From: a bacterium
Lineage (GTDB): Bacteria; Planctomycetota; Planctomycetia; Planctomycetales; Planctomycetaceae
NCBI GenBank assembly: GCA_016125225.1
Contig: WGME01000004.1
Coordinates: forward strand, 372,001-436,000
Length of the DNA stretch: 64,000 nt
Direction: 5' to 3'
This document shows, one piece after another, positions 9,081 through 21,596 of this stretch. The position numbers and the translations under genes are program-made. Each line of letters begins with the position of its first letter. Position 1 is the first letter of the stretch. Below the pieces are notes generated by a model, which saw nothing but the letters and a program-made list of their open reading frames with translations, had not been told where the DNA came from and made no database searches.

Positions 9081-12038
9081 ATGACAGTCGTTTCTCCTGC
9101 TCGTAAGTGCTTGAACCACGCCACTCATTGCAGTTGGATGAAATGCTGCCAGTGGTTGATTCTCTGCCTGCTATGTCCGGTGCTGGCCATCGCGGACGAT
9201 GATGCCGAGGAACCAGAACCGGAAGTCGCCAAACCGCAACCGCGCACCTTCCGCAAATCGGCCACGAGTGATGGCCCCGGCGTGCTGACCAGCGTGGGCT
9301 TTCTCGCCGGGCCGACTTTGGGGCGTGACGACTCGATCGCTCCCCTGGAAGTCATGCCGTACATGCTTTTCGATCCTCACTTTGTGTTCGCCGATGTGCG
9401 GGGCTTCGTCTCCACGGAAGGTAACTTTGGCGGCAACATCGGTGCGGGCTACCGGCATCTCAATGAAGGTCTCGGTGGCTGGTACGGCGTGAACGGCTGG
9501 GTCGATGTCGATCAGACATCGGGCGAAGTCTTTACGCAACTTGGGTTGGGATTTGAAGCCGTCTGGAACCGTTGGGAAGCACGTTCGAACTTGTACTTAC
9601 CTGTTGGCGATCGACAACAGATTCTCGAACAGACTGCCGTCGACAAGCATTTTGTGGGACATCAGTTGTGGTTCGATCAGCAGACTACGGTCGGTAATTC
9701 ATTAGCGGGTGTCGACGGGGAAATCGGGTTTACCTGGGCGATCGAACCATTCGACATTCCCACGATCATTCGTGGCTTTGTGGGCGGATATCACTTCGTG
9801 GGAGATACCGGCGATGACATCAACGGGTTCCGCACACGCTTGGAAAGTACAATTAACAGTAGCGTGATTACTCAAGTCGAATACACCAGCGATAATGAGT
9901 ATGGGCAAAACGTCTTCGCAGGTGTCACGCTGCAATTCCCCTGGGGCGGAGCGCACCCATCTTCCAATTGGAAACGCAATACACCCACTCCCTTCCGTGC
10001 CGTCAAACGAAATTACAATGTTGTCTTGGATCGACAGGAGTCATTTGCAGCCGATGTCATCGCGATGAATCCTCTCACGTCTCAACCCTATTTCTTCCAG
10101 CATGTGGATACCCATGCGGCGGCTGGTGGAGACGGAACCGCCGAAACTCCTTATGCGAACTTCACTCCCGCAACCAGCGGCAATCCGGACATCATTCTCG
10201 TTCACAGCGGGTCGGTGCTGAATGAAACTCTGGTGATACCCAATGACACGCGGGTTTGGGGGATGAATGGCTTGCAGTCGATCAATACCTCAAATCTCGG
10301 ACGGCTAACCCTCCCGGGTGATAGCGACTCCAGTGCCGATACGCCACGCATCACGGGTGTCATCGGCAATGCCGTGACCATTGGCAGCAACAGCGAACTG
10401 ACGGGCTTTGTGATCGACGACATTCACGGGAACGGCATTGTCGGCAGCGATGGCAGTAATGTCACCTTGAGAGATCTGGAACTGCATGACATCTCTGGTG
10501 ATGCCATCCAGTTCACCGGGGTTTCCGCGAACACCTTGAAGCTGACTGATCTCGACATCAGTCAGGTTGGAGGGCAAGCTGTTAGCGTGCGTAATCTCGA
10601 AGGAGACCTCGTCGCAACTCGCTTGACCATCGATGACACTGATGGTTCATCAATCTTTCTCGACAGCGGCAGTGGTGATGCCTACTTCTATGGCACAACC
10701 ATGATCACGGGAGACAAGAGCCACATCAACATTCTGAATACCGAGGGCCACGTAGAGTTCGCCGATTTGCAGATCACCGGGAATTCCGCGACCCCGTTAG
10801 TCGCATTGTCCAATATTCTGGGTGACGTCGAGTTTTCAGCTTTGACCCTGGAAAACGCCGGGGGGAGTGGACTCATCGCGAACAATGTTGAACTGTTGAC
10901 GGTGACCAATGGCAGTATTGAAACCACCGGTGGTCCGGCGATCGATCTGACCGACTCGGAACTGGCCGTCAGGCTGGCCAGCGTTCAGGTCACCGACGGT
11001 CCGGTGGGCATGCGACTCAGCAATGTGACGGGCAGCGTTTCCATTCTTGATGGAACAATCGATGACACCGCGACGGCTGTGGATCTCGACGAAGTGGGAA
11101 CCGTTAATCTCCAGTCGCTGGTGCTGACCGGCAACGACGTTGGCATCAAATCCCAAGGGGCCGAGTATTTGCGGTTGGATGGTCTGACGATCACAGAGAC
11201 GACCGGCTATGCACTCGATTCGACGAATGATGCGTTGCTGTCGGTCAACAACTCGACGTTTACTGACAATGGCGCCCTCGATGCCGGGACGATTCGCGTC
11301 GCCGCGAATCAGTCCGACCTGTACCGATCAGAATTCAACAATAATGGAATTGGTGACAGTCGTGGTACCGCGTTGCAGTTTGTGACCACGGCGGACGACA
11401 CCGGAGCCAAATTGAGCACCACGATCAACGGGAATACATTCCTGGTAACACGGGGCGGCCAGAGTGCGATTCTGATTGACTGGAATGGCGAGGTGGGGGC
11501 CACCATTACCAGCAATACGATCCAGCTCAACGGATCATCCATGACGGGGATCGAGATTCATGCGACATCGCCCGACGATAATCTTTCCACCTCGATTACC
11601 TCGAATGATCTCTACATGAATGGCTCCAACGGCATTGGTGTCGATATTTTGAGCACCAGCACCAGCGATACTACGCTCGGCGCCAATCAGATCGTCACGA
11701 CGACGACCGGGAACATCGGGTTCCGCTTACAGTTCGATGCCGAAACGCAAACCTGGATCTACTCGAACGTGATTGATGATAGCTCGGGCGGTGGTGGAAC
11801 AGGGATGAAGTTCATCAACGTTGCTGATCTGTCGCAACTGCAGATTGAAGACAACGTGATCGATCTGACATCGAGCAGTTCCAGTGTTGATCGCGGCATC
11901 CGGTTTGATTCTCTGGGAGACGATGTCGAGTTCTTTGGTAACTACGATAACACTGTCTCTGGAGCGACAGATCCTATTTATATTCCCTCCGGCAAAGGGA
12001 TCGGCGGCTTTTACGTGAATGGCACGCTGGAACCGTAA
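9081..12038 (+). CDS. Secreted surface protein: inverse-autotransporter-like barrel region plus right-handed beta-helix repeats
   Basis: GGAGG upstream of ATG; signal peptide; YGVNGWVDVDQTSGEVFTQLGLGFEAVWNRWEARSNLYLPVGDRQ resembles IAT/intimin barrel strands; followed by many beta-helix repeats. Confidence 0.65.
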   Translation: MTVVSPARKCLNHATHCSWMKCCQWLILCLLCPVLAIADDDAEEPEPEVAKPQPRTFRKSATSDGPGVLTSVGFLAGPTLGRDDSIAPLEVMPYMLFDPHFVFADVRGFVSTEGNFGGNIGAGYRHLNEGLGGWYGVNGWVDVDQTSGEVFTQLGLGFEAVWNRWEARSNLYLPVGDRQQILEQTAVDKHFVGHQLWFDQQTTVGNSLAGVDGEIGFTWAIEPFDIPTIIRGFVGGYHFVGDTGDDINGFRTRLESTINSSVITQVEYTSDNEYGQNVFAGVTLQFPWGGAHPSSNWKRNTPTPFRAVKRNYNVVLDRQESFAADVIAMNPLTSQPYFFQHVDTHAAAGGDGTAETPYANFTPATSGNPDIILVHSGSVLNETLVIPNDTRVWGMNGLQSINTSNLGRLTLPGDSDSSADTPRITGVIGNAVTIGSNSELTGFVIDDIHGNGIVGSDGSNVTLRDLELHDISGDAIQFTGVSANTLKLTDLDISQVGGQAVSVRNLEGDLVATRLTIDDTDGSSIFLDSGSGDAYFYGTTMITGDKSHINILNTEGHVEFADLQITGNSATPLVALSNILGDVEFSALTLENAGGSGLIANNVELLTVTNGSIETTGGPAIDLTDSELAVRLASVQVTDGPVGMRLSNVTGSVSILDGTIDDTATAVDLDEVGTVNLQSLVLTGNDVGIKSQGAEYLRLDGLTITETTGYALDSTNDALLSVNNSTFTDNGALDAGTIRVAANQSDLYRSEFNNNGIGDSRGTALQFVTTADDTGAKLSTTINGNTFLVTRGGQSAILIDWNGEVGATITSNTIQLNGSSMTGIEIHATSPDDNLSTSITSNDLYMNGSNGIGVDILSTSTSDTTLGANQIVTTTTGNIGFRLQFDAETQTWIYSNVIDDSSGGGGTGMKFINVADLSQLQIEDNVIDLTSSSSSVDRGIRFDSLGDDVEFFGNYDNTVSGATDPIYIPSGKGIGGFYVNGTLEP

Positions 12039-12184
12039 TCAGGCGGTTTCTGAACGGTTGATCTGTTCACGTTCATGGGATCGTCTCAAAGTCTCCCGCG
12101 TGCGTCTGCCCGGTCTGATCATCGGTTATGGTCACTTCGAAGTCAGCGATTCATAATCGCTCGACGATTGGAGGAGACAGCACG

Positions 12185-13147
12185 ATGACAGAAGTTGGAC
12201 TCGTCGAGACATTCGCGACAAACCAGGAACAGAACCTTCAGGGTGTGATGTCGCCACTGAATGTGACGACTGCGTCAGTTATCTTCATCTGCTCCCCGAG
12301 TTTTTCCGGGTCGACCATGCTCGACCTGATGTTGGGTCATGGGCCGAATACCTTCAGTTGTGGTGAAGTCGGATTCTGGTACCGCCCCGTTGAATCGCGA
12401 CATCATCAACTGCTCTGTTCATGCGGCGACTCGGATTGTCCGGTCTGGGAGTCGATGCTGACTGTCCCGGCAGAAAAATTTCATCAACAGGCGCTCGCAG
12501 CGGGCCAATATGCGTCCGTAATTGACTCCACCAAACGGTTGGCCTGGATCATCGATGGCAATCGCTGGGCAAGGCGTCACGACCAATCGGTGGCGAACAT
12601 CGCGATCTGGAAGTCGCCCCAGTTGTATGCCTATTCCTGGTGGAAACGTGGCAAGACAATTGAAGCCGCACTGACTCGCTACGTGCGCTATTATCGACAG
12701 TTGGCGGAATGTCGGTTACCAATCGTGAGTGTGTGTTACGACGAACTGGTCGAACAACCTGCCGAGCGATTGCAGGAAGTGTGCCGATCGGTGGGAGTGC
12801 CATACTTCCCGGGCAAAGAATACTTCTGGCATGCTGAGACACATCTGGCCTATGGAAATGCCAATACGCGGCAGACATTGGCAAGCACCACGCCGCAGAT
12901 CTACCGTCCCGCAGCCTATCCGGCTGACTTCGTTGAGCAATACGAGTCTCTGCAGAATCGAAGTTGGACGGAACCCTTGTACGAGGTGGTTGCCTGGTTG
13001 CGCCGGGCTGACGTGTGGAACTTAACAGCCGAGGCAGCTCAAAAGCAGGCGCGTCCCTTCAAGCGACCATTTTGGTATTACCGCCAGACCTGGAAACGCA
13101 TCTGGCAGAGTCAACTGCAAAGACTGTGCTTGCGCGACAAGTCCTGA
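12185..13147 (+). CDS. Sulfotransferase-family protein
   Basis: 5'-PSB-like motif FICSPSFSGSTMLDLMLG; GGAGGA upstream of ATG 12185 (ORF track start 12128). Confidence 0.75.
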   Translation: MTEVGLVETFATNQEQNLQGVMSPLNVTTASVIFICSPSFSGSTMLDLMLGHGPNTFSCGEVGFWYRPVESRHHQLLCSCGDSDCPVWESMLTVPAEKFHQQALAAGQYASVIDSTKRLAWIIDGNRWARRHDQSVANIAIWKSPQLYAYSWWKRGKTIEAALTRYVRYYRQLAECRLPIVSVCYDELVEQPAERLQEVCRSVGVPYFPGKEYFWHAETHLAYGNANTRQTLASTTPQIYRPAAYPADFVEQYESLQNRSWTEPLYEVVAWLRRADVWNLTAEAAQKQARPFKRPFWYYRQTWKRIWQSQLQRLCLRDKS

Positions 13148-13167
13148 ATCTCAACGTGCCCATCCAC

Positions 13168-14598
13168 TCAGCGAGTTCTGGCAACCTGGCTGTTGGAGTT
13201 GTTTCGGGTCGGCTTCAGAATGCGGCTGAAGACCTTTTGTGCGATTGCGGTTCCTTGATTCACACCCTGTGTGGCATCAAATCGCCAATGCACGCCCAGG
13301 TAGATGCGGCTATCCGCATTTTCTTTCAAGGCTTGCGACAGCTTTGTATAGCTGCGAGTTCGGATGGGTCGCACAGCACCTGTGTTGTCGGTCGTTATGC
13401 CGTTGTATTCGTCCGAGCTTAATGTGAAAGCAAGGTCGTCGGTTCCATAGAAGAGCTGAAGCATCACGAAAGTGGCTGAACCGAAGGTGGCATGTCCCGA
13501 AGCATAAGCCGGGAAAGGGGGCGAGAAATTATTGCCCATACCATTGCTGTACGGTGCGCCGAGTGGTTCCCAAGACGGATCGCCGACAGTGTGTGGATTC
13601 CCATCACCTAATCCTGTTGGTCCCGTTCCAGGATCGGCTTCGCGGATGGCGAGCACTGGTCGCCAGAAGTTGTACATGTACTTATCGTCCCAGGCGGCGA
13701 TTCCGCTGTCGGCCATGGCGATGTTGACCAGTGCGAACAGGCGGGCGTTCTGTTCCGGGGTGTTATGCTTGAGGGCGACAATCGTGCGTACGCACTGATT
13801 ATAAAGTCGCGGCGGACTGCCAACTCCCGGACGGGCGTCATATCCCCAGAAGATGCCGATTTCTGTCTGATCTGCCGTGCGCGTGAGACTGTTCTTGTCA
13901 CCGATCGATTTCACTTCATCAAAAGCCTCTGCGTAGTCCCGCGTCGTGAGTGCAGGCGGCGGTGGGATTTCGAAATCATCGACGTTACCGATGGCAAATG
14001 GGTGGACCAATCCCCAGCCACAGGTCAAAAACCCCTGGTTTGGATTGAGTGGGTCGGGACGGTGTGTGCCCGGCAGATCATTGGGATGGTACTTGACCTT
14101 CTCTGCGATCCGCTTCTCATCCGTGGAGCGTGACAACAATACGGCATTGCCGACGATCTTACCGACAGCCAACCCAAGGGCCTTGCGTGGACCGTCCGGA
14201 ATGGCGGCGAGGTATTCCGCCAGTTGCTGATCAAGTATGGCAGCTTGTGAAGGATACATGGCCTTCAGGGTCAGATGCGCCGCAACAGCTACAGCAGCCT
14301 TTTCTGAAGCAGCCGATGCTCCGGGCACACTTAGCAGATACGGTTGGCCGATGCCTTTCACGGAGTTGAAGGCGTCGTACATCGCGATATGGACAATTGC
14401 GAAGGCACGACTCGTGCGGGTTGGTCCACCCTGGTCGGGAGGGACGAAATCACAATCGTGCTTATTGGCTTCACAAACCAGGAAATTCCAATCGAGGATG
14501 ACATCGTCCGTGATGGGAACGTCGGCATGGGCCGAGGATGCAAACAGGACCGTAACAAAGCTGATGGCACACACAAGAGCGCGCGATGTGTGAAACAT
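13168..14598 (-). CDS. Vanadium-dependent haloperoxidase / PAP2-superfamily protein, secreted
   Basis: Signal peptide MFHTSRALVCAISFVTVLFASSAHA; FPAYASGHATFGSATFVML and SRIYLGVHWRFDATQG match the VHPO/PAP2 active-site motifs. Confidence 0.82.
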   Translation of the reverse strand: MFHTSRALVCAISFVTVLFASSAHADVPITDDVILDWNFLVCEANKHDCDFVPPDQGGPTRTSRAFAIVHIAMYDAFNSVKGIGQPYLLSVPGASAASEKAAVAVAAHLTLKAMYPSQAAILDQQLAEYLAAIPDGPRKALGLAVGKIVGNAVLLSRSTDEKRIAEKVKYHPNDLPGTHRPDPLNPNQGFLTCGWGLVHPFAIGNVDDFEIPPPPALTTRDYAEAFDEVKSIGDKNSLTRTADQTEIGIFWGYDARPGVGSPPRLYNQCVRTIVALKHNTPEQNARLFALVNIAMADSGIAAWDDKYMYNFWRPVLAIREADPGTGPTGLGDGNPHTVGDPSWEPLGAPYSNGMGNNFSPPFPAYASGHATFGSATFVMLQLFYGTDDLAFTLSSDEYNGITTDNTGAVRPIRTRSYTKLSQALKENADSRIYLGVHWRFDATQGVNQGTAIAQKVFSRILKPTRNNSNSQVARTR

Positions 14599-14820
14599 AT
14601 TCACCCTTTCATAAACTGGCGTGTGAGCCTCCCCGAAGGGCTCGAGCCAGTACGGCGAGCACACCGATCTAATTCGGAACTTGCCACGGCGATTTCAGCC
14701 TGGCAGATCATTCTGATGCAGGAGAGATGTTTCTCACGGTACTGAGCGATTTGAGCCAGTTGCAAGAGATTTGATGACAGGAATTCACGATTTGATCATG
14801 CGATGCTGAACGAAATGAAC

Positions 14821-14848
14821 AACCCCCGGCCTGTGGTGACCGGGGGTT
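14821..14848 (-). terminator. Hairpin downstream of ppdK
   Basis: AACCCCCGG-loop-CCGGGGGTT, perfect 9-bp stem 38 nt downstream of the ppdK stop on the minus strand; T-tract only weak. Confidence 0.6.
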
Positions 14849-14885
14849 GCGTCGACCTACTTCAGAATTCATTCCAAGCAATTAA

Positions 14886-17609
<2,724 letters not shown>

Positions 17610-18102
17610 TTGCGTGACTTTCTCGCCCTAAGCCGTCGCCGGAGGCATCTGGTTCTTAATATCAGGCCACGGATGGCGCTTGCCGTCCTGGATAGTGATA
17701 GACCTGACTGTGAGTTTCCGGCAGGTTTTGTGTAGCAGATGAAGAGGCAGTGACACCGGACCTAGTGCGCACACCAACGGCGCTCCGTCCCCATCTCTGC
17801 GGACGCGAAAACCGTACCGCCGCAGTTGCGGCGCGTCAAGCATGCGACTTGTCGCCAGGCGTTCAGCCCCCAACTCTGTCGCGATCTGTGGGGCATTTCC
17901 CGCAGGCATTTCCCTCGGAGGGATTTGTCGCAATCTTAACAGCCATAAGTGTTTGTGAAACTGGATCAGGTTGGCAATTCAAACGGGCTGCCTGACAGTT
18001 TTGAAATAATCGTGCTGACAGCTCTCGATAACAAGTCGTGGTTATGTTGGTTGTTCCGGATTTGCGGGATCTTGCGCAATTGTCGAGAAGAGGGGCCGTT
18101 TC

Positions 18103-19191
18103 ATGATCATGGATCTGCAACGCGTGGTGGGGACTGCAGTATTGCTGGCAGGCTCGGCTCTCCAAAGTGCTGTGCTGGCTGATACGACTACGGTTCCGGC
18201 TGAGGAAACTGGCACCGCAGTTCCCGCAGTTGCCGAATCATCGCTTTGGGATTCCCCCGCAGTGCAGCCGATTTCCTATGACTGGCAGCCCTGCGCGCCT
18301 GTCAAGGGAGGGATGTCCTGCGGATCGTCTTGCACCTGCGGTCAATGTGGATGTCAGTCGACAAAGCTGTTCGGCCTGATTGCTCCCTCCGATATGTGCT
18401 TTTCCGACTTTGTCAGCCCGATCTCGAATGCACTTTTCTTCGAAGACCCTCGCACGCTCTCAGAAATTCGGCCGATTTTTGCTAACCACTGGATTCCCGA
18501 CAGCAATCCGGCTTTCCAGGGAGGCAACGCGCAATTTCTCGCGGCTCAGATTCGCATTGCTTTGACGGATCGGCTCTCGATCATTGCTACGAAAGATGGA
18601 TACATCTGGCTGGACAGCAATAACGAAGCCGCCATTCCCGATGAAGATGGCTTCGCCGATGTGGCGGCGGGCTTGAAATACAACCTCATCCGCGATCCCC
18701 ACGCACAATTCCTCGTCAGTTCCGGTTTCACCTTCGAAGCCGATGTGGGAACCCACGACGTCTTCCAAGGACGGGGCGATGGAGAATTCCATCTCTTCAC
18801 GACGATGGGAAAAGGGCTTTCTCCTCACATGCACTGGCTAAGTGCCACCGGCTTCCGTCTTCCCACCGACACCGCCGCTCGCAGCCAAATGTGGTACTGG
18901 TCCAATCATGTCGACTACGAATTCCGCGACAACTGGTATGCCCTGCTGGAATGCAACTGGTTCCACTGGATGAAAAGTGGTAACGCCCTGCCCGTGAACT
19001 TTGAAGGGGGCGATTTGTTCAATCTCGGTTCGACCGATGTCGCCGGTAACGACATTGTGACGCTCGCCCTGGGCGGGAAGAAGAAGTTCGGCAAGTACAA
19101 CGAACTGGGCGCGGGTTACGAATTCCCGGTGACCAATCGCAAAGACATCCTGCAATCACGGCTGTATGTCGATTTGATCATTCGTTACTGA
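18103..19191 (+). CDS. Secreted outer-membrane barrel-like protein (transporter-like, unknown function)
   Basis: Signal peptide, Cys-rich segment CGSSCTCGQCGCQ, then beta-strand-rich sequence ending in an aromatic (..LYVDLIIRY). Confidence 0.55.
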   Translation: MIMDLQRVVGTAVLLAGSALQSAVLADTTTVPAEETGTAVPAVAESSLWDSPAVQPISYDWQPCAPVKGGMSCGSSCTCGQCGCQSTKLFGLIAPSDMCFSDFVSPISNALFFEDPRTLSEIRPIFANHWIPDSNPAFQGGNAQFLAAQIRIALTDRLSIIATKDGYIWLDSNNEAAIPDEDGFADVAAGLKYNLIRDPHAQFLVSSGFTFEADVGTHDVFQGRGDGEFHLFTTMGKGLSPHMHWLSATGFRLPTDTAARSQMWYWSNHVDYEFRDNWYALLECNWFHWMKSGNALPVNFEGGDLFNLGSTDVAGNDIVTLALGGKKKFGKYNELGAGYEFPVTNRKDILQSRLYVDLIIRY

Positions 19192-19200
19192 GCATGGAAG

Positions 19201-19986
19201 CTAACTCGCGGACGGAAAATTCGAATGGCGTACTTCATCGGCCAATAACGGCGGATCGCCCCACTTCCAGAGAATTTTCATGCGTGGCCGGGCAATCTTC
19301 GGCACGGTCTCGAAAGTCCCGATCGGCAACAGGAACTCCATGCGGTTAGGTTGGATGGTACCAAGAGGAACCCTACCGGCGAGCAGGCCTCCCAATACCA
19401 TTAGTTCTGCGTGCAGATTGCGAAAGTTGGCATCGGCATCCAGAGTTACACCTCGATGAAATCGGACTCGACGTCCCCGACCTTCGGGATACATGGCCGT
19501 GCAACCGATTTCAAAATCTAATGTCATTCCTTGAAAACGTCCAGGAACCGCAAACGGCATTTGGGCTGCACCAAAACCCGCCGGAGGGCAAACGATTTCG
19601 ACACCGACGCGCTCGATCGTCTGAATTCGTGGCTTTTTCCGTAATATTGGACTGATAGCGATGCGGGATTCGCAGGGGCGGTCGTACTGATTCTGAAACG
19701 TGAAGAGAAAGTAGGCTGCATCGTCATCGCAAATGACATCTACGGTAAACGCAAACCCATCTCGATTGAAGTACTCACCACAGGCATCTCTGAGATAATC
19801 CCGGGCACGATCGGGCTGAAACTCCAGAAACAGGATCGCGATCACGCAGATTGCCGAGATTACAGTGCTGACGATTCGTGTGGTCCAGACTTCCGGACTG
19901 GGTTGACCCATAGACCAATTCAAGATGGCGATGATTGATGATGCCGCAAAAATCACGCCGACGATGGCTGCAACTGAGTCCCGCAT
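19201..19986 (-). CDS. Hypothetical membrane protein with two N-terminal TM segments
   Basis: ORF with TM1 SVAAIVGVIFAASSIIAILNW and TM2 IVSTVISAICVIAILFL; no family recognised. Confidence 0.6.
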   Translation of the reverse strand: MRDSVAAIVGVIFAASSIIAILNWSMGQPSPEVWTTRIVSTVISAICVIAILFLEFQPDRARDYLRDACGEYFNRDGFAFTVDVICDDDAAYFLFTFQNQYDRPCESRIAISPILRKKPRIQTIERVGVEIVCPPAGFGAAQMPFAVPGRFQGMTLDFEIGCTAMYPEGRGRRVRFHRGVTLDADANFRNLHAELMVLGGLLAGRVPLGTIQPNRMEFLLPIGTFETVPKIARPRMKILWKWGDPPLLADEVRHSNFPSAS

Positions 19987-20030
19987 GGCATCTCTCGATT
20001 TATCAGAATTTGATAATCACATTATGATTT

Positions 20031-21533
20031 CTAACTTCCGCACGACGTATTCCAGCCGCGAGAACGGGTGACGGCGGCTTGCCAGCCGGCATACAACTGG
20101 TCTGCGGCGTTCGATGGGATGCTGGCAGAAAACTCGCGATCCAAAACCCAATTTCGTTGGAGATCGCTGAGATCGTTCCAGTAACCGACCGCTAAGCCTG
20201 CCAGATAGGCCGCCCCGAGAGCCGTTGTCTCCTGGACGACCGGGCGTTGGACCGGCACACCGAGCAGGTCAGCCTGGAACTGCACCAACCAGTTGTTCGC
20301 CGTCGCCCCCCCATCGACTTTGAGCGTCGACAATGGCACCCCCGCATCGGCCTGCATCGCCGTAAGGACATCGCGTGTCTGATAAGCCATGGATTCCAAA
20401 GCCGCTCGTGCCAGATGGGCCCGTGTGGTGCCGCGGGTGAGGCCGATCAGTAATCCACGAGCGTCGGAATCCCAATAGGGAGCACCGAGACCTACAAACG
20501 CGGGCACAAAATAGACGCCTTCGTTGCTGGTCAGCGTTGACGCCAGTTGTTCGGTTTCCGGGGCGGATTCGATCAACCCCAGCCCATCCCTTAGCCATTG
20601 CACCGCGGCTCCGGCAATGAAGATCGAACCTTCCAAGGCATAAGTCACCTCTGTACCGATCTTCCAGGCAATGGTGGTGACCAGCCCGTGCTGAGATTCG
20701 ACGGCATCGTGGCCGGTGTTCATCAACATGAAACAGCCGGTGCCGTAGGTGTTCTTGGCGTTGCCAGGTTCAAAGCAGGCCTGTCCGAAGGTCGCGGCCT
20801 GTTGATCCCCCGCTGCGCCGGCGAGCGGAATCGCCTGGCCGAAGAGTTGTGGATCAGTTTCGCCATAGACTTCGCTGCAGCTGCGGATCTCTGGCAACAT
20901 CGCCCGCGGAATGTGAAAGATCTGCAGTAGTTCGTCGTCCCAATCGAGCGTGTGAATATTGCAGAGCAAGGTGCGACTGGCATTCGACGCATCGGTGATG
21001 TGGAGTCGGCCACCCGAAAGACGCCACAGCAGAAATGTCTCCACGGTTCCGAAGAGAATGTCGCCCCGTTCGGCGGCTGCTCGCGCGCCGGAAATCGTAT
21101 CGAGCAGATGTGCAATCTTGGTTCCGGAGAAATAAGCGTCGAGTACCAACCCCGTCTTTTTCCGGATGACGGGTTCCACCCCCTCGCGTTTCAGTTGATC
21201 ACACCGAGGCGATGTGATGCGGCTTTGCCAGACGATGGCGTTGGCGATGGGTTGACCAGTGCGGCGATCCCACAGAATGGTCGTTTCGCGTTGATTGGTC
21301 ACACCAATGGCGGCGATGTCACCCGCGGTGATTCGCGCTCGATCCATGGCCTCGCGCATGGTGGCCAACTGGCTTGACCAGATCGATTCCGGATCATGTT
21401 CCACATGCCCGGGCGACGGATAAATCTGTGGGAATTCCTGCTGAGCCGAGGAGACCGGGCGGCCATCACGTCCGAAGAGAATCGTGCGGCTGGATGTGGT
21501 TCCCTGGTCAATCGCGAGCACGACAGACGACAT
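20031..21533 (-). CDS. glpK: Glycerol kinase
   Basis: [20 protein letters not shown]...[29 protein letters not shown], classic FGGY glycerol kinase motifs. Confidence 0.96.
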   Translation of the reverse strand: MSSVVLAIDQGTTSSRTILFGRDGRPVSSAQQEFPQIYPSPGHVEHDPESIWSSQLATMREAMDRARITAGDIAAIGVTNQRETTILWDRRTGQPIANAIVWQSRITSPRCDQLKREGVEPVIRKKTGLVLDAYFSGTKIAHLLDTISGARAAAERGDILFGTVETFLLWRLSGGRLHITDASNASRTLLCNIHTLDWDDELLQIFHIPRAMLPEIRSCSEVYGETDPQLFGQAIPLAGAAGDQQAATFGQACFEPGNAKNTYGTGCFMLMNTGHDAVESQHGLVTTIAWKIGTEVTYALEGSIFIAGAAVQWLRDGLGLIESAPETEQLASTLTSNEGVYFVPAFVGLGAPYWDSDARGLLIGLTRGTTRAHLARAALESMAYQTRDVLTAMQADAGVPLSTLKVDGGATANNWLVQFQADLLGVPVQRPVVQETTALGAAYLAGLAVGYWNDLSDLQRNWVLDREFSASIPSNAADQLYAGWQAAVTRSRGWNTSCGS

Positions 21534-21552
21534 ATGGAACTCCAAAATGAGG

Positions 21553-21580
21553 AAGCCCAGAGAATTTCTTCTCTGGGCTT
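21553..21580 (-). terminator. Intergenic hairpin AAGCCCAGAGAA-tttc-TTCTCTGGGCTT
   Basis: Perfect 12-bp stem with 4-nt loop between the GspE-like CDS stop (21597, minus) and glpK start. Confidence 0.7.
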
Positions 21581-21596
21581 CGGTGAGAGCGTGAAA

